This document shows positions 16,578 to 28,036 of a DNA stretch of 64,000 nt, piece after piece. Origin of the DNA: JAJPXI01 sp051867655 (GTDB lineage: Bacteria; Bacillota; Clostridia; Oscillospirales; Oscillospiraceae); the NCBI GenBank assembly GCA_051867655.1, contig JBJDYV010000098.1, positions 124,001 through 188,000 of the forward strand. The letters run 5' to 3'. Every line of letters begins with the position of its first letter. Position 1 is the first letter of the stretch. The position numbers and the translations under genes are program-made. A model generated the notes under the pieces. That model was not told where the DNA came from and ran no database searches. It saw only the letters and a list, made by a program, of their open reading frames with translations.

Positions 16578-18245
16578 TTAGAACAGACCCACGATTTTGC
16601 CGTTTTCATCCACATCAATGGACTCGGCGGCGGGCACTTTGGGCAGACCGGGCATGGTCATGACCTCGCCGGTCAGCACGACCACAAAGCCCGCGCCGGC
16701 GGATACCTTTGCCTTGCGTACCGTCACACGGTAGCCGCTGGGAGCACCCAGCTTGGTGGGATCGTCGGAGAAGGAGTACTGGGTCTTGGCCATGCAGACG
16801 GGCAGCTTGCCGTAGCCCAACTCCTCCAGCCGCTTCAGTTCCTTGGCGGCGGCAGGGGCGAAGTCCACGCCGTCGGCGCCGTAGATCCGGCGGGCCACGG
16901 TCTCGATCTTCTCGGTCAGAGGAGCGTCCAGGTCATAGGCAAAGGCGAAATTGTTTTGCTCCTCGTCCATGACGCGCAGTACTTCATTGGCCAGCTCCAC
17001 GCCGCCTGCACCGCCCTTGCCCCACACCTCGGACAGGGCCACGTTAACGCCGAACTTGCCGCAGGCGGTACGGATCATGTCCAGCTCAGCCTCGGTGTCG
17101 CTCTCAAAGCGGTTGATGGCAACCACAGCGGGCAGACCATAGACCTTGGTGATATTCTCCACATGGCGCACCAGATTGGGCAGGCCGGCCTCCAGAGCGG
17201 TCAGGTTTTCCTTGCCCAAGTCAGCCTTGGCGCAGCCGCCGTGGTGCTTCAGGGCGCGCACAGTAGCCACGATGACCACGGCGTCGGGGCGGAACCCGGC
17301 GTAGCGGCACTTGATGTCCAGGAATTTCTCCGCGCCCAGGTCGGCGCCGAAGCCGGCCTCGGTGACCACATAGTCGCCCAGCTTCAGAGCGGTGTCGGTG
17401 GCGGAGATGGAGTTGCAGCCGTGGGCGATGTTGGCGAAGGGACCGCCGTGGATCAAAGCGGGAGTGTGCTCCAGAGTTTGAACCAGGTTGGGCTTGATGG
17501 CGTCCTTGAGCAGGGCGGTCATAGCGCCGTCGGCCTTCAGGTCACGGGCGGTGACCGGCTTGTCGTCGTAGGTGTAGCCCACCACCATGCGGCCCAGGCG
17601 CTCCTTCAGATCCTTCAGGTCGGAGGCAAGGCAGAGCACAGCCATGATCTCACTGGCCACGGTGATGTCAAAGCCGTCCTCGCGGGGGGTGCCGTTGGGC
17701 TTGCCGCCCAGGCCGCACACGATGTTGCGCAGCTGGCGGTCGTTCATATCCACGCAGCGCTTCCAGGTGATCTTGCGCACATCGATCCCCAGGGAGTTGC
17801 CCTGCTGAATGTGGTTGTCCAGCATGGCGGCCAGCAGGTTGTTGGCCGCGCCGATGGCGTGAAAATCGCCGGTGAAGTGCAGGTTGATGTCCTCCATGGG
17901 CACCACCTGCGCATAGCCGCCGCCGGCAGCGCCGCCTTTCACGCCGAACACAGGGCCCAGGGAGGGCTCCCGCAAAGCGAGGACGGTCTTTTTGCCCAGC
18001 AGGGAAAGAGCGTCGGCCAGGCCCACACTGGTGGTGGTTTTTCCCTCACCGGCGGGAGTGGGGTTGATGGCAGTGACCAGGATCAGCTTGCCTTTGCGGG
18101 GGGCGTCCTTCAGAGCGGTGATGTCGATCTTGGCCTTGACACGGCCATAGGGCTCCAGGGTTTCCTCGTCAATGTTCAGCTTTGCGGCGATTTCGGTGAT
18201 GGGCAGCATCTGCGCGGCCTGTGCGATCTCAATATCAGATTTCAT
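16578..18245 (-). CDS. fhs: formate--tetrahydrofolate ligase
   Basis: A 555-residue enzyme that makes 10-formyl-THF from formate, THF and ATP; it feeds purine synthesis and the Wood-Ljungdahl methyl branch. The P-loop NPTPAGEGKTT lies near residue 60, and the family signatures VKGGAAGGGYAQV and GGPFANIAHGCNS are present. The length equals that of clostridial Fhs. ATG 18245 has GGAGAATGCCGC before it and follows a ZTP riboswitch leader, which explains its regulation: ZMP/ZTP accumulates when 10-formyl-THF is scarce. Confidence 0.98.
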   Translation of the reverse strand: MKSDIEIAQAAQMLPITEIAAKLNIDEETLEPYGRVKAKIDITALKDAPRKGKLILVTAINPTPAGEGKTTTSVGLADALSLLGKKTVLALREPSLGPVFGVKGGAAGGGYAQVVPMEDINLHFTGDFHAIGAANNLLAAMLDNHIQQGNSLGIDVRKITWKRCVDMNDRQLRNIVCGLGGKPNGTPREDGFDITVASEIMAVLCLASDLKDLKERLGRMVVGYTYDDKPVTARDLKADGAMTALLKDAIKPNLVQTLEHTPALIHGGPFANIAHGCNSISATDTALKLGDYVVTEAGFGADLGAEKFLDIKCRYAGFRPDAVVIVATVRALKHHGGCAKADLGKENLTALEAGLPNLVRHVENITKVYGLPAVVAINRFESDTEAELDMIRTACGKFGVNVALSEVWGKGGAGGVELANEVLRVMDEEQNNFAFAYDLDAPLTEKIETVARRIYGADGVDFAPAAAKELKRLEELGYGKLPVCMAKTQYSFSDDPTKLGAPSGYRVTVRKAKVSAGAGFVVVLTGEVMTMPGLPKVPAAESIDVDENGKIVGLF

Positions 18246-18277
18246 GCGGCATTCTCCTTTTCCGTGTGTGCGCCTGT

Positions 18278-18372
18278 AAAAAAAGGGCGCACTCCATATG
18301 ATTGGTAGTGCGCCCAGACGGTCGGCAATCAAGGCGATACTCCATGTGGTCAGTCCACTTCCGTCAGTCATA
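18278..18372 (-). promoter_or_regulatory. ZTP (pfl motif) riboswitch with terminator upstream of fhs
   Basis: On the minus strand the leader contains GACTGACGG, GGACTGACCAC and the hallmark CGACCGTCTGGGC (near 18325-18311) of the ZTP aptamer. The 3' part of the aptamer runs into a terminator: GGGCGCACT (18315-18307) pairs with AGTGCGCCC (18293-18285), followed by seven Ts (18284-18278). ZTP or ZMP binding should disrupt the terminator and switch fhs on. Gene context (fhs) is one of the commonest for this motif. Confidence 0.92.
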
Positions 18373-18383
18373 TCGCACTTTAA

Positions 18384-18412
18384 TTTTTACCACTTGCCGC
18401 GGATTTTGTCAA
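18384..18412 (-). promoter_or_regulatory. sigma-A promoter of fhs
   Basis: Minus strand TTGACA (18412-18407), 17-bp spacer, TAAAAA (18389-18384). Confidence 0.75.
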
Positions 18413-18420
18413 GCGCGGTG

Positions 18421-18448
18421 TTGCATTTTGGGCGATTTCGTATATAAT
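18421..18448 (+). promoter_or_regulatory. sigma-A promoter of glnS
   Basis: TTGCAT (18421-18426), 16-bp spacer, TATAAT (18443-18448). Confidence 0.8.
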
Positions 18449-18481
18449 ATTTCTATTCACGTTTTATAAGGGGTGTTTCCC

Positions 18482-20155
18482 ATGGCAGAGGAGACCATGA
18501 GTCAGAATTTTATTCACGATTTTATTGATGAGGACATTGCCCCGGGCGGACAGTATGAGGGCATGACGGTCCATACCCGTTTCCCGCCCGAGCCCAACGG
18601 CTATCTGCATATCGGGCACTGCAAGGCGCTGTGCATTGACTTCGGCACTGCGGAAAAGTACGGCGGCCTGTGCAATCTGCGCTTCGACGACACCAACCCC
18701 GCTAAGGAGGACAACGAGTTCGTAGAGGCGATCCAGGAGGATATCCACTGGTTGGGCTTTGACTGGGGCGACCGGATGTTTTATGGGTCCGACTATTTTG
18801 AAAAGACCTATGAGCTGGCGGTTGGCCTAATCAAGAAAGGACTGGCTTATGTCTGTGAGCTGACCCCCGAGGAGTTTAAGGCCCATCGGGGCGATGTGGG
18901 TATCCCCGCCACCTCTCCCTGGCGCGACCGCCCCATCGAGGAGTCTCTGGACCTGTTTGAGCGGATGCGCAACGGCGAATTCCCCGAGGGCTCCAAGACC
19001 CTGCGGGCGAAGATCGATCTGGCCAGCGGCAACTTCAATATGCGCGACCCGGTCATTTACCGCATCCGCTATATCGAACACCACCGCCAGGGCACCAAGT
19101 GGTGCATTTTCCCCATGTACGACTTTGCCCACCCCATTCAGGACGCTCTGGAGGGCATCACTCACTCCCTGTGCTCCCTGGAGTATGAGGATCACCGTCC
19201 CCTGTACAACTGGGTCATCGAGAACACCGATGTGCCCTCCACGCCCCGCCAGATCGAGTTTGCACGCCTGAACATCAACTACACTGTTATGTCCAAGCGC
19301 AAGCTGCGCAAACTGGTGGAGGAGAACTACGTGTCCGGCTGGGATGATCCCCGTATGCCCACCCTTTGCGGTCTGCGCCGCCGGGGCTATACCCCGAAAT
19401 CCATCCGTAATTTTACCGAACGGATCGGCGTGGCCAAGGCTCCTTCCACTGTGGAGTATGCTTTCCTGGAGCACTGTCTGCGGGAGGATCTGAACGAGAG
19501 CGCCCGGCGGGTCATGGCCGTCCTGCGCCCCGTTAAGCTGACCATTACCAACTATCCTGAAGGCCAGAGTGAGACCTTCACCGTGGAGAACAACTCCAAC
19601 CGTCCCGAGGACGGCACCCGGGAGATCACCTTCTCCCGCACGCTGTATGTGGAGGCGGAAGACTTCCTGGAGACTCCCGTTCCCAAGTATAAGCGCCTGT
19701 ACCCCGACGGCCCCGAATGCCGCCTGAAGGGCGCTTACCTGATCAAGTGCACCGGCTGCATCAAGGACGAGAAGGGCAATGTCACGGAGATCCTGTGTGA
19801 GTACGACCCTGAGAGCCGGGGCGGCGATCCCGCCGACGGCCGCAAGGTGAAGGGCGCCACCATCCACTGGGTGGACGCCGCCACCGCAGTGGACGCCGAG
19901 GTGCGTCTGTATGACAACCTGTTCAGCGATCCCGAGCCCGACGCCGGCGACAAGAACTTCCTGGACTGCCTGAATCCCAACTCTCTGGAGGTCCTGCCCA
20001 ACGCCAAGGTAGAGGCGGGTCTGGCCGGGGTGGAGGCCCCCGCGTCCTTCCAGTTCCTGCGCCAGGGTTACTTCTGCGTGGATAATAAGGACTCCACGCC
20101 CGAGCATTTGATATTTAACCGCTCTGTCAGCTTGAAAGACAGCTTCAAGCTGTGA
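18482..20155 (+). CDS. glnS: glutaminyl-tRNA synthetase
   Basis: A 557-residue class I synthetase that charges tRNA-Gln directly. The signature PPEPNGYLHIGH holds the HIGH motif (about residue 45), and VMSKRKL is the KMSKS motif (about residue 275). Anticodon-binding beta-barrels occupy the last ~200 residues. The length matches E. coli GlnRS. ATG 18482 has GGGGTG upstream; ATG 18497 with AGAGGAG is an alternative start. Many Firmicutes lack GlnRS and use GatCAB transamidation, so presence here points to a lineage that acquired glnS. Confidence 0.97.
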   Translation: MAEETMSQNFIHDFIDEDIAPGGQYEGMTVHTRFPPEPNGYLHIGHCKALCIDFGTAEKYGGLCNLRFDDTNPAKEDNEFVEAIQEDIHWLGFDWGDRMFYGSDYFEKTYELAVGLIKKGLAYVCELTPEEFKAHRGDVGIPATSPWRDRPIEESLDLFERMRNGEFPEGSKTLRAKIDLASGNFNMRDPVIYRIRYIEHHRQGTKWCIFPMYDFAHPIQDALEGITHSLCSLEYEDHRPLYNWVIENTDVPSTPRQIEFARLNINYTVMSKRKLRKLVEENYVSGWDDPRMPTLCGLRRRGYTPKSIRNFTERIGVAKAPSTVEYAFLEHCLREDLNESARRVMAVLRPVKLTITNYPEGQSETFTVENNSNRPEDGTREITFSRTLYVEAEDFLETPVPKYKRLYPDGPECRLKGAYLIKCTGCIKDEKGNVTEILCEYDPESRGGDPADGRKVKGATIHWVDAATAVDAEVRLYDNLFSDPEPDAGDKNFLDCLNPNSLEVLPNAKVEAGLAGVEAPASFQFLRQGYFCVDNKDSTPEHLIFNRSVSLKDSFKL

Positions 20156-20161
20156 TATAAT
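20132..20161 (+). promoter_or_regulatory. possible promoter of ltaE at the end of glnS
   Basis: TTGAAA (20132-20137), 18-bp spacer, TATAAT (20156-20161). The glnS terminator hairpin lies just downstream of the predicted start site. Confidence 0.5.
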
Positions 20162-20172
20162 CAATAGAGGTT

Positions 20173-20203
20173 AAAAAGGACGGCCTCCGGCCGTCCTTTT
20201 TTG
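20173..20203 (+). terminator. terminator after glnS
   Basis: Arms AAAAAGGACGGCC (20173-20185) and GGCCGTCCTTTTT (20189-20201) with a 3-nt loop and T-run. Confidence 0.92.
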
Positions 20204-20220
20204 ACGAGAGGTGCTGCGCT

Positions 20221-21270
20221 ATGTACAATTTCAGAAACGACTATTCCGAGGGTGCTCACGAGAAAGTACTCCAGGCTCTGCAAAATATCAATATGGAAGG
20301 AAATGTGGGGTACGGAGCTGATCCGTACTGCGCGCGGGCGGCCGCGATGATTCGGGAGCTGTGCGAGTGCCCCGATGCGGCCGTTCACTTCTTCATCGGC
20401 GGTACCAGTGCCAACTTTACCGCCATTGACGCCTTCCTGCGGCCCTACGAGGCGGTGATTGCCGCCGACACCGGCCACATCAATGTCCACGAGGGAGGAG
20501 CCGTGGAAGGGACAGGCCACAAGATCCTGCCCTGTCCCAGCGCCGACGGAAAGGTGTGCCCGGCAGACGTAGAGCACTGGGTGGAGCTTTGTTCTGACAC
20601 CGCTATGGTGCTTCCGGGCATGGTGTACATATCCAACGCCACTGAGGTGGGCACGATCTACTCCAAGGCTGAGCTGGAAGAGCTGTCCGCCTGCTGCCGG
20701 AAGAATAAACTGTATCTCTTCCTGGACGGCGCCCGCTTGGGAACCGGCCTGACCGCCCCCGGTGCCGACCTGACCCTGCCCGACCTGGCCCGTCTGTGCG
20801 ACGCCTTCTACATCGGCGGTACGAAGAACGGTGCTCTGATGGGTGAGGCCATGGTGTTGGTCAACCCCGCTTTGCAGCCCCACTTTTTCCGTGTCATGAA
20901 GCAGAAGGGCGCAGTCCTGGCAAAAGGCTTTTTGCTGGGCGTCCAGTTTGAAGCCCTGCTGAAGGACGGCCTGTACTGGCAGAACGCCTGCTGGGCCAAC
21001 TGTATGGCCGCCAAGCTGAAAAACGGTTTGCAGGAATTGGGCTTTTCCTTCTTTGTTGATAGCCCCACCAATCAGATCTTTCCCATCATCCCCAACAAGC
21101 TGATGCCCGCCATGGAACTGATGTGCAATCATGAAGTCTGGTGTAAGAGCGGCAAAGGCTGTACAGTAATTCGCCTTGTCACATCTTTTGCCACACAGGA
21201 AAAGACGGTTGACCGCTTTCTGGCAGAGCTGAAAGCCCTTTATATGTGCTTGGAGAAGAAAAAGTCATGA
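20221..21270 (+). CDS. ltaE: low-specificity L-threonine aldolase family (PLP enzyme)
   Basis: A 349-residue PLP-dependent lyase of the beta-eliminating/threonine-aldolase family. It splits threonine or allo-threonine (or other beta-hydroxy amino acids) to glycine and an aldehyde. The N-terminal NDYSEGAHEKVLQAL and GYGADPY match the family opening. DGARLGTG holds the pyridine-nitrogen Asp, and IGGTKNGAL carries the Schiff-base lysine near residue 204. GAGAGGTG lies 10 nt before the ATG. Its last codons overlap the start of the next gene (ATGA), so the two proteins are translationally coupled. Substrate specificity is inferred from family only. Confidence 0.9.
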   Translation: MYNFRNDYSEGAHEKVLQALQNINMEGNVGYGADPYCARAAAMIRELCECPDAAVHFFIGGTSANFTAIDAFLRPYEAVIAADTGHINVHEGGAVEGTGHKILPCPSADGKVCPADVEHWVELCSDTAMVLPGMVYISNATEVGTIYSKAELEELSACCRKNKLYLFLDGARLGTGLTAPGADLTLPDLARLCDAFYIGGTKNGALMGEAMVLVNPALQPHFFRVMKQKGAVLAKGFLLGVQFEALLKDGLYWQNACWANCMAAKLKNGLQELGFSFFVDSPTNQIFPIIPNKLMPAMELMCNHEVWCKSGKGCTVIRLVTSFATQEKTVDRFLAELKALYMCLEKKKS

Positions 21271-23321
21271 TCCGACATTCCATTTGCGACATCTGTACTC
21301 CCGGCTTGCATTGCGGAATGGAATTAACGGTGGAGGACGGAAAGATCACGTCTGTGCGCGGAACGCCCGACTTCCCGGTCAGCGGTGGGAAACTCTGCGT
21401 CAAGGGCCTTGCCACCGCCCAGTACGTCTACCGGGAGGACCGCATCCAACAGCCCATGCGCCGTGTGGGGCCCCGAGGCAGCGAGCAGTTTGAGCCAATT
21501 TCCTGGGAAGAGGCTCTGGACGAGGTCGCCCGGCAGATGACCAAGGCCAAAGAGGAAGCAGGGCCGGAATCTGTCCTGTTCATGGTGGGGTACGAGAAGT
21601 GGATGCGTACCTGGTTGCAGCGGCTTGCCTTTGGCTTTGGCAGCCCCAACTATATTACGGAGTCGTCCACCTGCAATCAGGCCCGCGTGCTCGCCTGGCG
21701 CGCCATGTTCGGAACGATGTTTGACCCGGATATGCGCCGGGCCTCGGTGTGTATAGGATGGGGCTACAATCCCGCGGGTTCTCAGCACGTCGCGTACAAC
21801 GGACTCAAGGCGTTCAAGGCCCGCGGCGGTCTGCTGCTGATCGTGGATCCGCGCCGCTGCGAGGCCGCCGAGATGGCCGACCTGTACCTGCAGCCGAGAA
21901 ACGGCACCGACACGGCCTTGGCCTTTGCCATTGCCCGGGAGCTTTTCGTCACCGGTGGCGTGGATCAGGAATTCATCGACCGCTATGTGGCCGGGGCGGA
22001 GGAATACCGTGCCCTGGTGGAGCCGTATACCCCGGAATACACTGAGACGCTGACCGGGGTTCCCGCTGAGGACATCCGCAAGGCGGCTACGTTCTTTTAC
22101 GGCTACGGGCCGGTCTGCCTGCAGAGCGGCAACGCCATTCCCCATCGGACCGGGGGCTTTGACCTGTACCGGGCGGTGATTTCCTTGATGGCCCTGACCG
22201 GGAACATTGACAAGCCGGGGGGCGCTCTGCCCAAGAGCATGACCTTTGCGTATTCTGACAGCGGAACGCCGACCCGCGAGTTTGAATACACCCGAAAAAA
22301 GGAATTCCGCAAGCTGAAGAGCGCCGTCGGTGCCCATCGGTTCCCGTTCTGGAATGAGATGCTGGCGGAGGGCCAGGGGATGGAGCTGACCCACTGGCTG
22401 GAGACCGGCGGGGAATACCCCCTGAAGGCCGCCCTTTGCTTCGGCGTCAATCACATGATGTATCCCGAATCCGAACGCTTCCAGAAGGCCATGGATAAGC
22501 TGGACTTTATCATGGCCGCCGATCTGGTCTGGACGGAGACCTGCCGCCACGCGGACATTGTGCTGCCCGTTCTTTCGTCGGTGGAGCGGTCCGAGATCAA
22601 GTGCTATGCCGGCAAGTTTGTTTATAATACAACCCCCGCCATTGACCCGGTCGTGGACGGCAAGGATGACGTCGCCATCATCACGGAACTGGCCCGCCGT
22701 TTGATGCCCGATGATGAACTGCTTTGCTGCGGCTATGACGCCAGCGCCCATTGGATGCTGGAACCCGCGGGCATTACCGATTGGGACGCGGTCAGGGCGG
22801 CCGACGGCCCGGTGCCCATCCCCAACGCCAAGCCCTATGAAGTGGGCAGCTACCTGAAAAAAATCCCCACGCCCTCCGGAAAAATCGAGCTGGTCAGTTC
22901 CATCGTCGCCAAGTACGAGGACGCGGGCCTGACCGGGCTGCCGCATTGGACCCCACCAGATGGTAGCAAGGAATATCCCTTTACGGCTATGCTGGGCGCA
23001 CGCCTGCCCTATGCCATGCACAGCCGCTGTCATAAGGTGCCCCAGCTGCGCAAACTGCGCCCTGAACCTTTGGTCGATATTTGCCCGGCAGATGCCGAAA
23101 GGCTGGGCATCGCCCAGGGGGACAGCGTCGAGATCTACAACGCGGTCGGCTCTGTCACTATGAAGGCCAATCTCAGCAAGCGCGTCCAAAGCGGCGAGAT
23201 CTCTATGTACCACGGCTACGAGGAGGCCAACTGCAACGAACTGATCCCCATCGATCTGCTGGATCCCTATACCGGATTCCCAGCCTACAAGCAGGTATGC
23301 TGCAATATAAGGAAGATATAA
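21267..23321 (+). CDS. molybdopterin-dependent oxidoreductase (second, single-subunit type)
   Basis: A 684-residue DMSO-reductase-family enzyme. The N-terminal cluster motif is C7-x2-C10-x5-C16-x27-C44, with two extra residues between the second and third cysteines compared with the usual x3. GSPN-x7-C136 (ESSTCNQAR) marks a likely cysteine Mo/W ligand, as in polysulfide/thiosulfate reductases. The C-terminal molydop-binding domain starts about residue 570. No Tat signal and no adjacent Fe-S or membrane subunit are seen, so it is probably cytoplasmic. ATG 21267 overlaps the ltaE stop (ATGA), with GGAGAAG 9 nt upstream. The overlap links its job to the aldolase, but the substrate is unknown. 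Confidence 0.88.
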   Translation: MIRHSICDICTPGLHCGMELTVEDGKITSVRGTPDFPVSGGKLCVKGLATAQYVYREDRIQQPMRRVGPRGSEQFEPISWEEALDEVARQMTKAKEEAGPESVLFMVGYEKWMRTWLQRLAFGFGSPNYITESSTCNQARVLAWRAMFGTMFDPDMRRASVCIGWGYNPAGSQHVAYNGLKAFKARGGLLLIVDPRRCEAAEMADLYLQPRNGTDTALAFAIARELFVTGGVDQEFIDRYVAGAEEYRALVEPYTPEYTETLTGVPAEDIRKAATFFYGYGPVCLQSGNAIPHRTGGFDLYRAVISLMALTGNIDKPGGALPKSMTFAYSDSGTPTREFEYTRKKEFRKLKSAVGAHRFPFWNEMLAEGQGMELTHWLETGGEYPLKAALCFGVNHMMYPESERFQKAMDKLDFIMAADLVWTETCRHADIVLPVLSSVERSEIKCYAGKFVYNTTPAIDPVVDGKDDVAIITELARRLMPDDELLCCGYDASAHWMLEPAGITDWDAVRAADGPVPIPNAKPYEVGSYLKKIPTPSGKIELVSSIVAKYEDAGLTGLPHWTPPDGSKEYPFTAMLGARLPYAMHSRCHKVPQLRKLRPEPLVDICPADAERLGIAQGDSVEIYNAVGSVTMKANLSKRVQSGEISMYHGYEEANCNELIPIDLLDPYTGFPAYKQVCCNIRKI

Positions 23322-23324
23322 AAG

Positions 23325-23361
23325 CCTGGCGCTCCGCGATTTCCGGAGCGCCAGGTTTTAT
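23325..23361 (+). terminator. terminator after the second molybdoenzyme
   Basis: Arms CCTGGCGCTCCG (23325-23336) and CGGAGCGCCAGG (23344-23355), then TTTTATCTT. Confidence 0.92.
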
Positions 23362-23362
23362 C

Positions 23363-23402
23363 TTGACAGTCTGCATTAGTTGCATTATGATTAATTATGC
23401 AA
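23363..23402 (+). promoter_or_regulatory. promoter plus palindromic operator of the GntR/YtrA regulator
   Basis: TTGACA (23363-23368), 17-bp spacer, TATGAT (23386-23391). A 23-bp imperfect palindrome with outer arms TTGCAT (23380-23385) and ATGCAA (23397-23402) covers the -10 box, as expected of an autorepressor site. Confidence 0.8.
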
Positions 23403-23415
23403 ATGAGGTGAGAAC

Positions 23416-23787
23416 ATGCTGTTGCAGTTGGATTTTTCCAGTGATGTTTCAATCTATCAGCAAATTCGGAATCAGGTGGTCCTTGCGATCGCATCGGGCC
23501 AACTGGAACCGGGCGATAAGCTGCCCACCATCCGGGCTTTGGCGGAGGAGACGGGCATCAATATGATGACCGTCAGTAAGGCGTACCAGATGCTGAAACA
23601 GGAGGGGTACATTACCACGGACCGGCGCAGTGGGGCCACGGTGCGGCCGCGGACAGCCGCGTCTCCTGACAGGGAGACCGTGGCGGGGCTTCGGCTGCGT
23701 CTCAGCGAGCTGCAGCTGGCGGGTCTGAGCCGGGAGGAAATTTTGAAGCTGTGTGAAGCGCTGATCGATGAGGAGGTGCAGAGCTGA
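23416..23787 (+). CDS. GntR-family transcriptional regulator, YtrA subfamily
   Basis: A 123-residue repressor. The N-terminal winged helix (residues 1-72) shows IYQQIRNQVVLAIASGQLEPGDKLPTIR-type features and MMTVSKAYQMLKQEGYI as recognition helix and wing. Only a short helical tail follows (residues ~85-123), which defines the YtrA subfamily (dimerisation without a ligand domain). The SD is GAGGTGAG. It overlaps the next gene by one base (TGATG), so the membrane protein is its partner in an operon. The palindrome over its own promoter suggests autoregulation. YtrA relatives often control ABC exporters induced by wall-acting antibiotics, but no ABC genes follow here. Confidence 0.93.
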   Translation: MLLQLDFSSDVSIYQQIRNQVVLAIASGQLEPGDKLPTIRALAEETGINMMTVSKAYQMLKQEGYITTDRRSGATVRPRTAASPDRETVAGLRLRLSELQLAGLSREEILKLCEALIDEEVQS

Positions 23788-25148
23788 TGTCGGTTTGGGT
23801 GAATCTGATCCTATGGGTGTGTATGCTGCCGTTGGTTCCGATTCTGTATTTCATGTTGAAGAACGAGTGTAAACCCAAAAAGAATATTGTTGTGGGGGTC
23901 ACGCTGCCCTATCGGGCCCAGTGTGACCCGGAGGTTCTGGGGCTTCTGGAGCGGTACAAAACAGAGTTAAAACGGATTTGTTGGGTGGCACTTCTGCCGG
24001 TCATTCCGTGCCTTTTCATTCAGAGCATCGGAGCCAGCATGACGGCCTGGTTCATCTGGATCTTTGCGGTCTGCTTTGCGTTCTACATTCCTTATATTCA
24101 CTGCAACCGGGCTCTGCATCAATTAAAAGAGGTGCGGGGCTGGAAGAGGGAGGACAACCCGCAGGTCATCACGGACCTGAAAGCCGCGGCGGAGTCCATG
24201 CGCTGGCTTTCCCCGGTGTGTTTCCTGCCGCCGTTTCTGATCAGTCTCCTGCCCCTGATTTTTGAGCGGACGATGTGGTGGCTGTGGGCCATTGACGCGG
24301 CGCTGATCCCGCTGTTCTACGCCTGCTACCGCTGGCTCTACCGGAACCGGGCGGAGGTGGTGGATGGGGACAGTGACCGTAATCTGGCATTGACCCGTAT
24401 CCGGCGGTACAACTGGGGCAGGTGCTGGATGATCCTGGCCTGGGCCACCGGAGCCTTCAATGTGGGCATGTGGCTGACTTGGGAGCATTTCTGGGCCTGC
24501 ATGGTTGTCGTCTTGGTCTATGGCATCGTGGTCGTAGGGGCCGTGATGAGTGTAGAGTTCCGGGTCCGTCGGCTCCAGGAGAAGCTGACCGCTGACAGCG
24601 GACGGGGGTTCTATGTGGATGACGACGACCACTGGATCTGGGGGATCTTGTATTATAACCCCAACGACGGCCGTCTGATGGTCAATGCCCGAGTGGGGAT
24701 CGGCATCACCATCAACCTGGCCAGACGGGCCGGCCAGGTTATCATGGCTTTGGTCGTGGTCCTGGTCCTGGCCTGCCTCCTGATCGGGCCGGGGACGGGG
24801 CGTTATTTGACGCGGATCGAGGAAGCGCCGGTCGAGCTTACGATCACGGAAACAGAGATCGTGGGTTCCCACTATCATTCCGAGTATTCTGTGGCACTGG
24901 AGGAGATCAGAAGCATCGAGCTTCTTAACGATCTGCCTGCGATCCGCCGTGTGGCAGGGACATCCATGGAGACCGTAAAAACCGGCAGTTGGAGCAGTGA
25001 CAAGTGGGGACGTTTTACATGCTGCATCGATCCCAGAACGGGGCCCTGGCTGCTGATCGAGACAGAGGGCGGAACACGATATCTCTTTTGCAGCAGCAGC
25101 GAGGGGAAGACGGAGGCCGCCGCCGCGATCTTGGACAGTGAAACATGA
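23787..25148 (+). CDS. membrane protein with DUF5808-like domain
   Basis: A 453-residue integral membrane protein. Helices are seen near residues 1-20, 60-100, 150-185, 220-265 and 305-330. The DDDDHWIWGILYYNPNDGR segment (about residue 278-297) matches the DUF5808 pattern, common in proteins beside YtrA regulators. The last ~115 residues are outside the membrane region and look like a small PH-like beta domain (VELTITETEIVG onward). Function is unknown; a role in envelope-stress sensing is inference from the GntR neighbour. The start overlaps the regulator stop. Confidence 0.8.
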   Translation: MSVWVNLILWVCMLPLVPILYFMLKNECKPKKNIVVGVTLPYRAQCDPEVLGLLERYKTELKRICWVALLPVIPCLFIQSIGASMTAWFIWIFAVCFAFYIPYIHCNRALHQLKEVRGWKREDNPQVITDLKAAAESMRWLSPVCFLPPFLISLLPLIFERTMWWLWAIDAALIPLFYACYRWLYRNRAEVVDGDSDRNLALTRIRRYNWGRCWMILAWATGAFNVGMWLTWEHFWACMVVVLVYGIVVVGAVMSVEFRVRRLQEKLTADSGRGFYVDDDDHWIWGILYYNPNDGRLMVNARVGIGITINLARRAGQVIMALVVVLVLACLLIGPGTGRYLTRIEEAPVELTITETEIVGSHYHSEYSVALEEIRSIELLNDLPAIRRVAGTSMETVKTGSWSSDKWGRFTCCIDPRTGPWLLIETEGGTRYLFCSSSEGKTEAAAAILDSET

Positions 25149-25157
25149 CTCTATATA

Positions 25158-25199
25158 AGCGGGCAGGCCCCCCTTTAGGGAATCCTGCCCGCTGTTTTC
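25158..25199. terminator. convergent terminator between the DUF5808 gene and uvrA
   Basis: Arms AGCGGGCAGG (25158-25167) and CCTGCCCGCT (25184-25193), then GTTTTCT on the plus strand. Confidence 0.8.
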
Positions 25200-28022
<2,823 letters not shown>

Positions 28023-28036
28023 TGGTGAGTTCTCCT

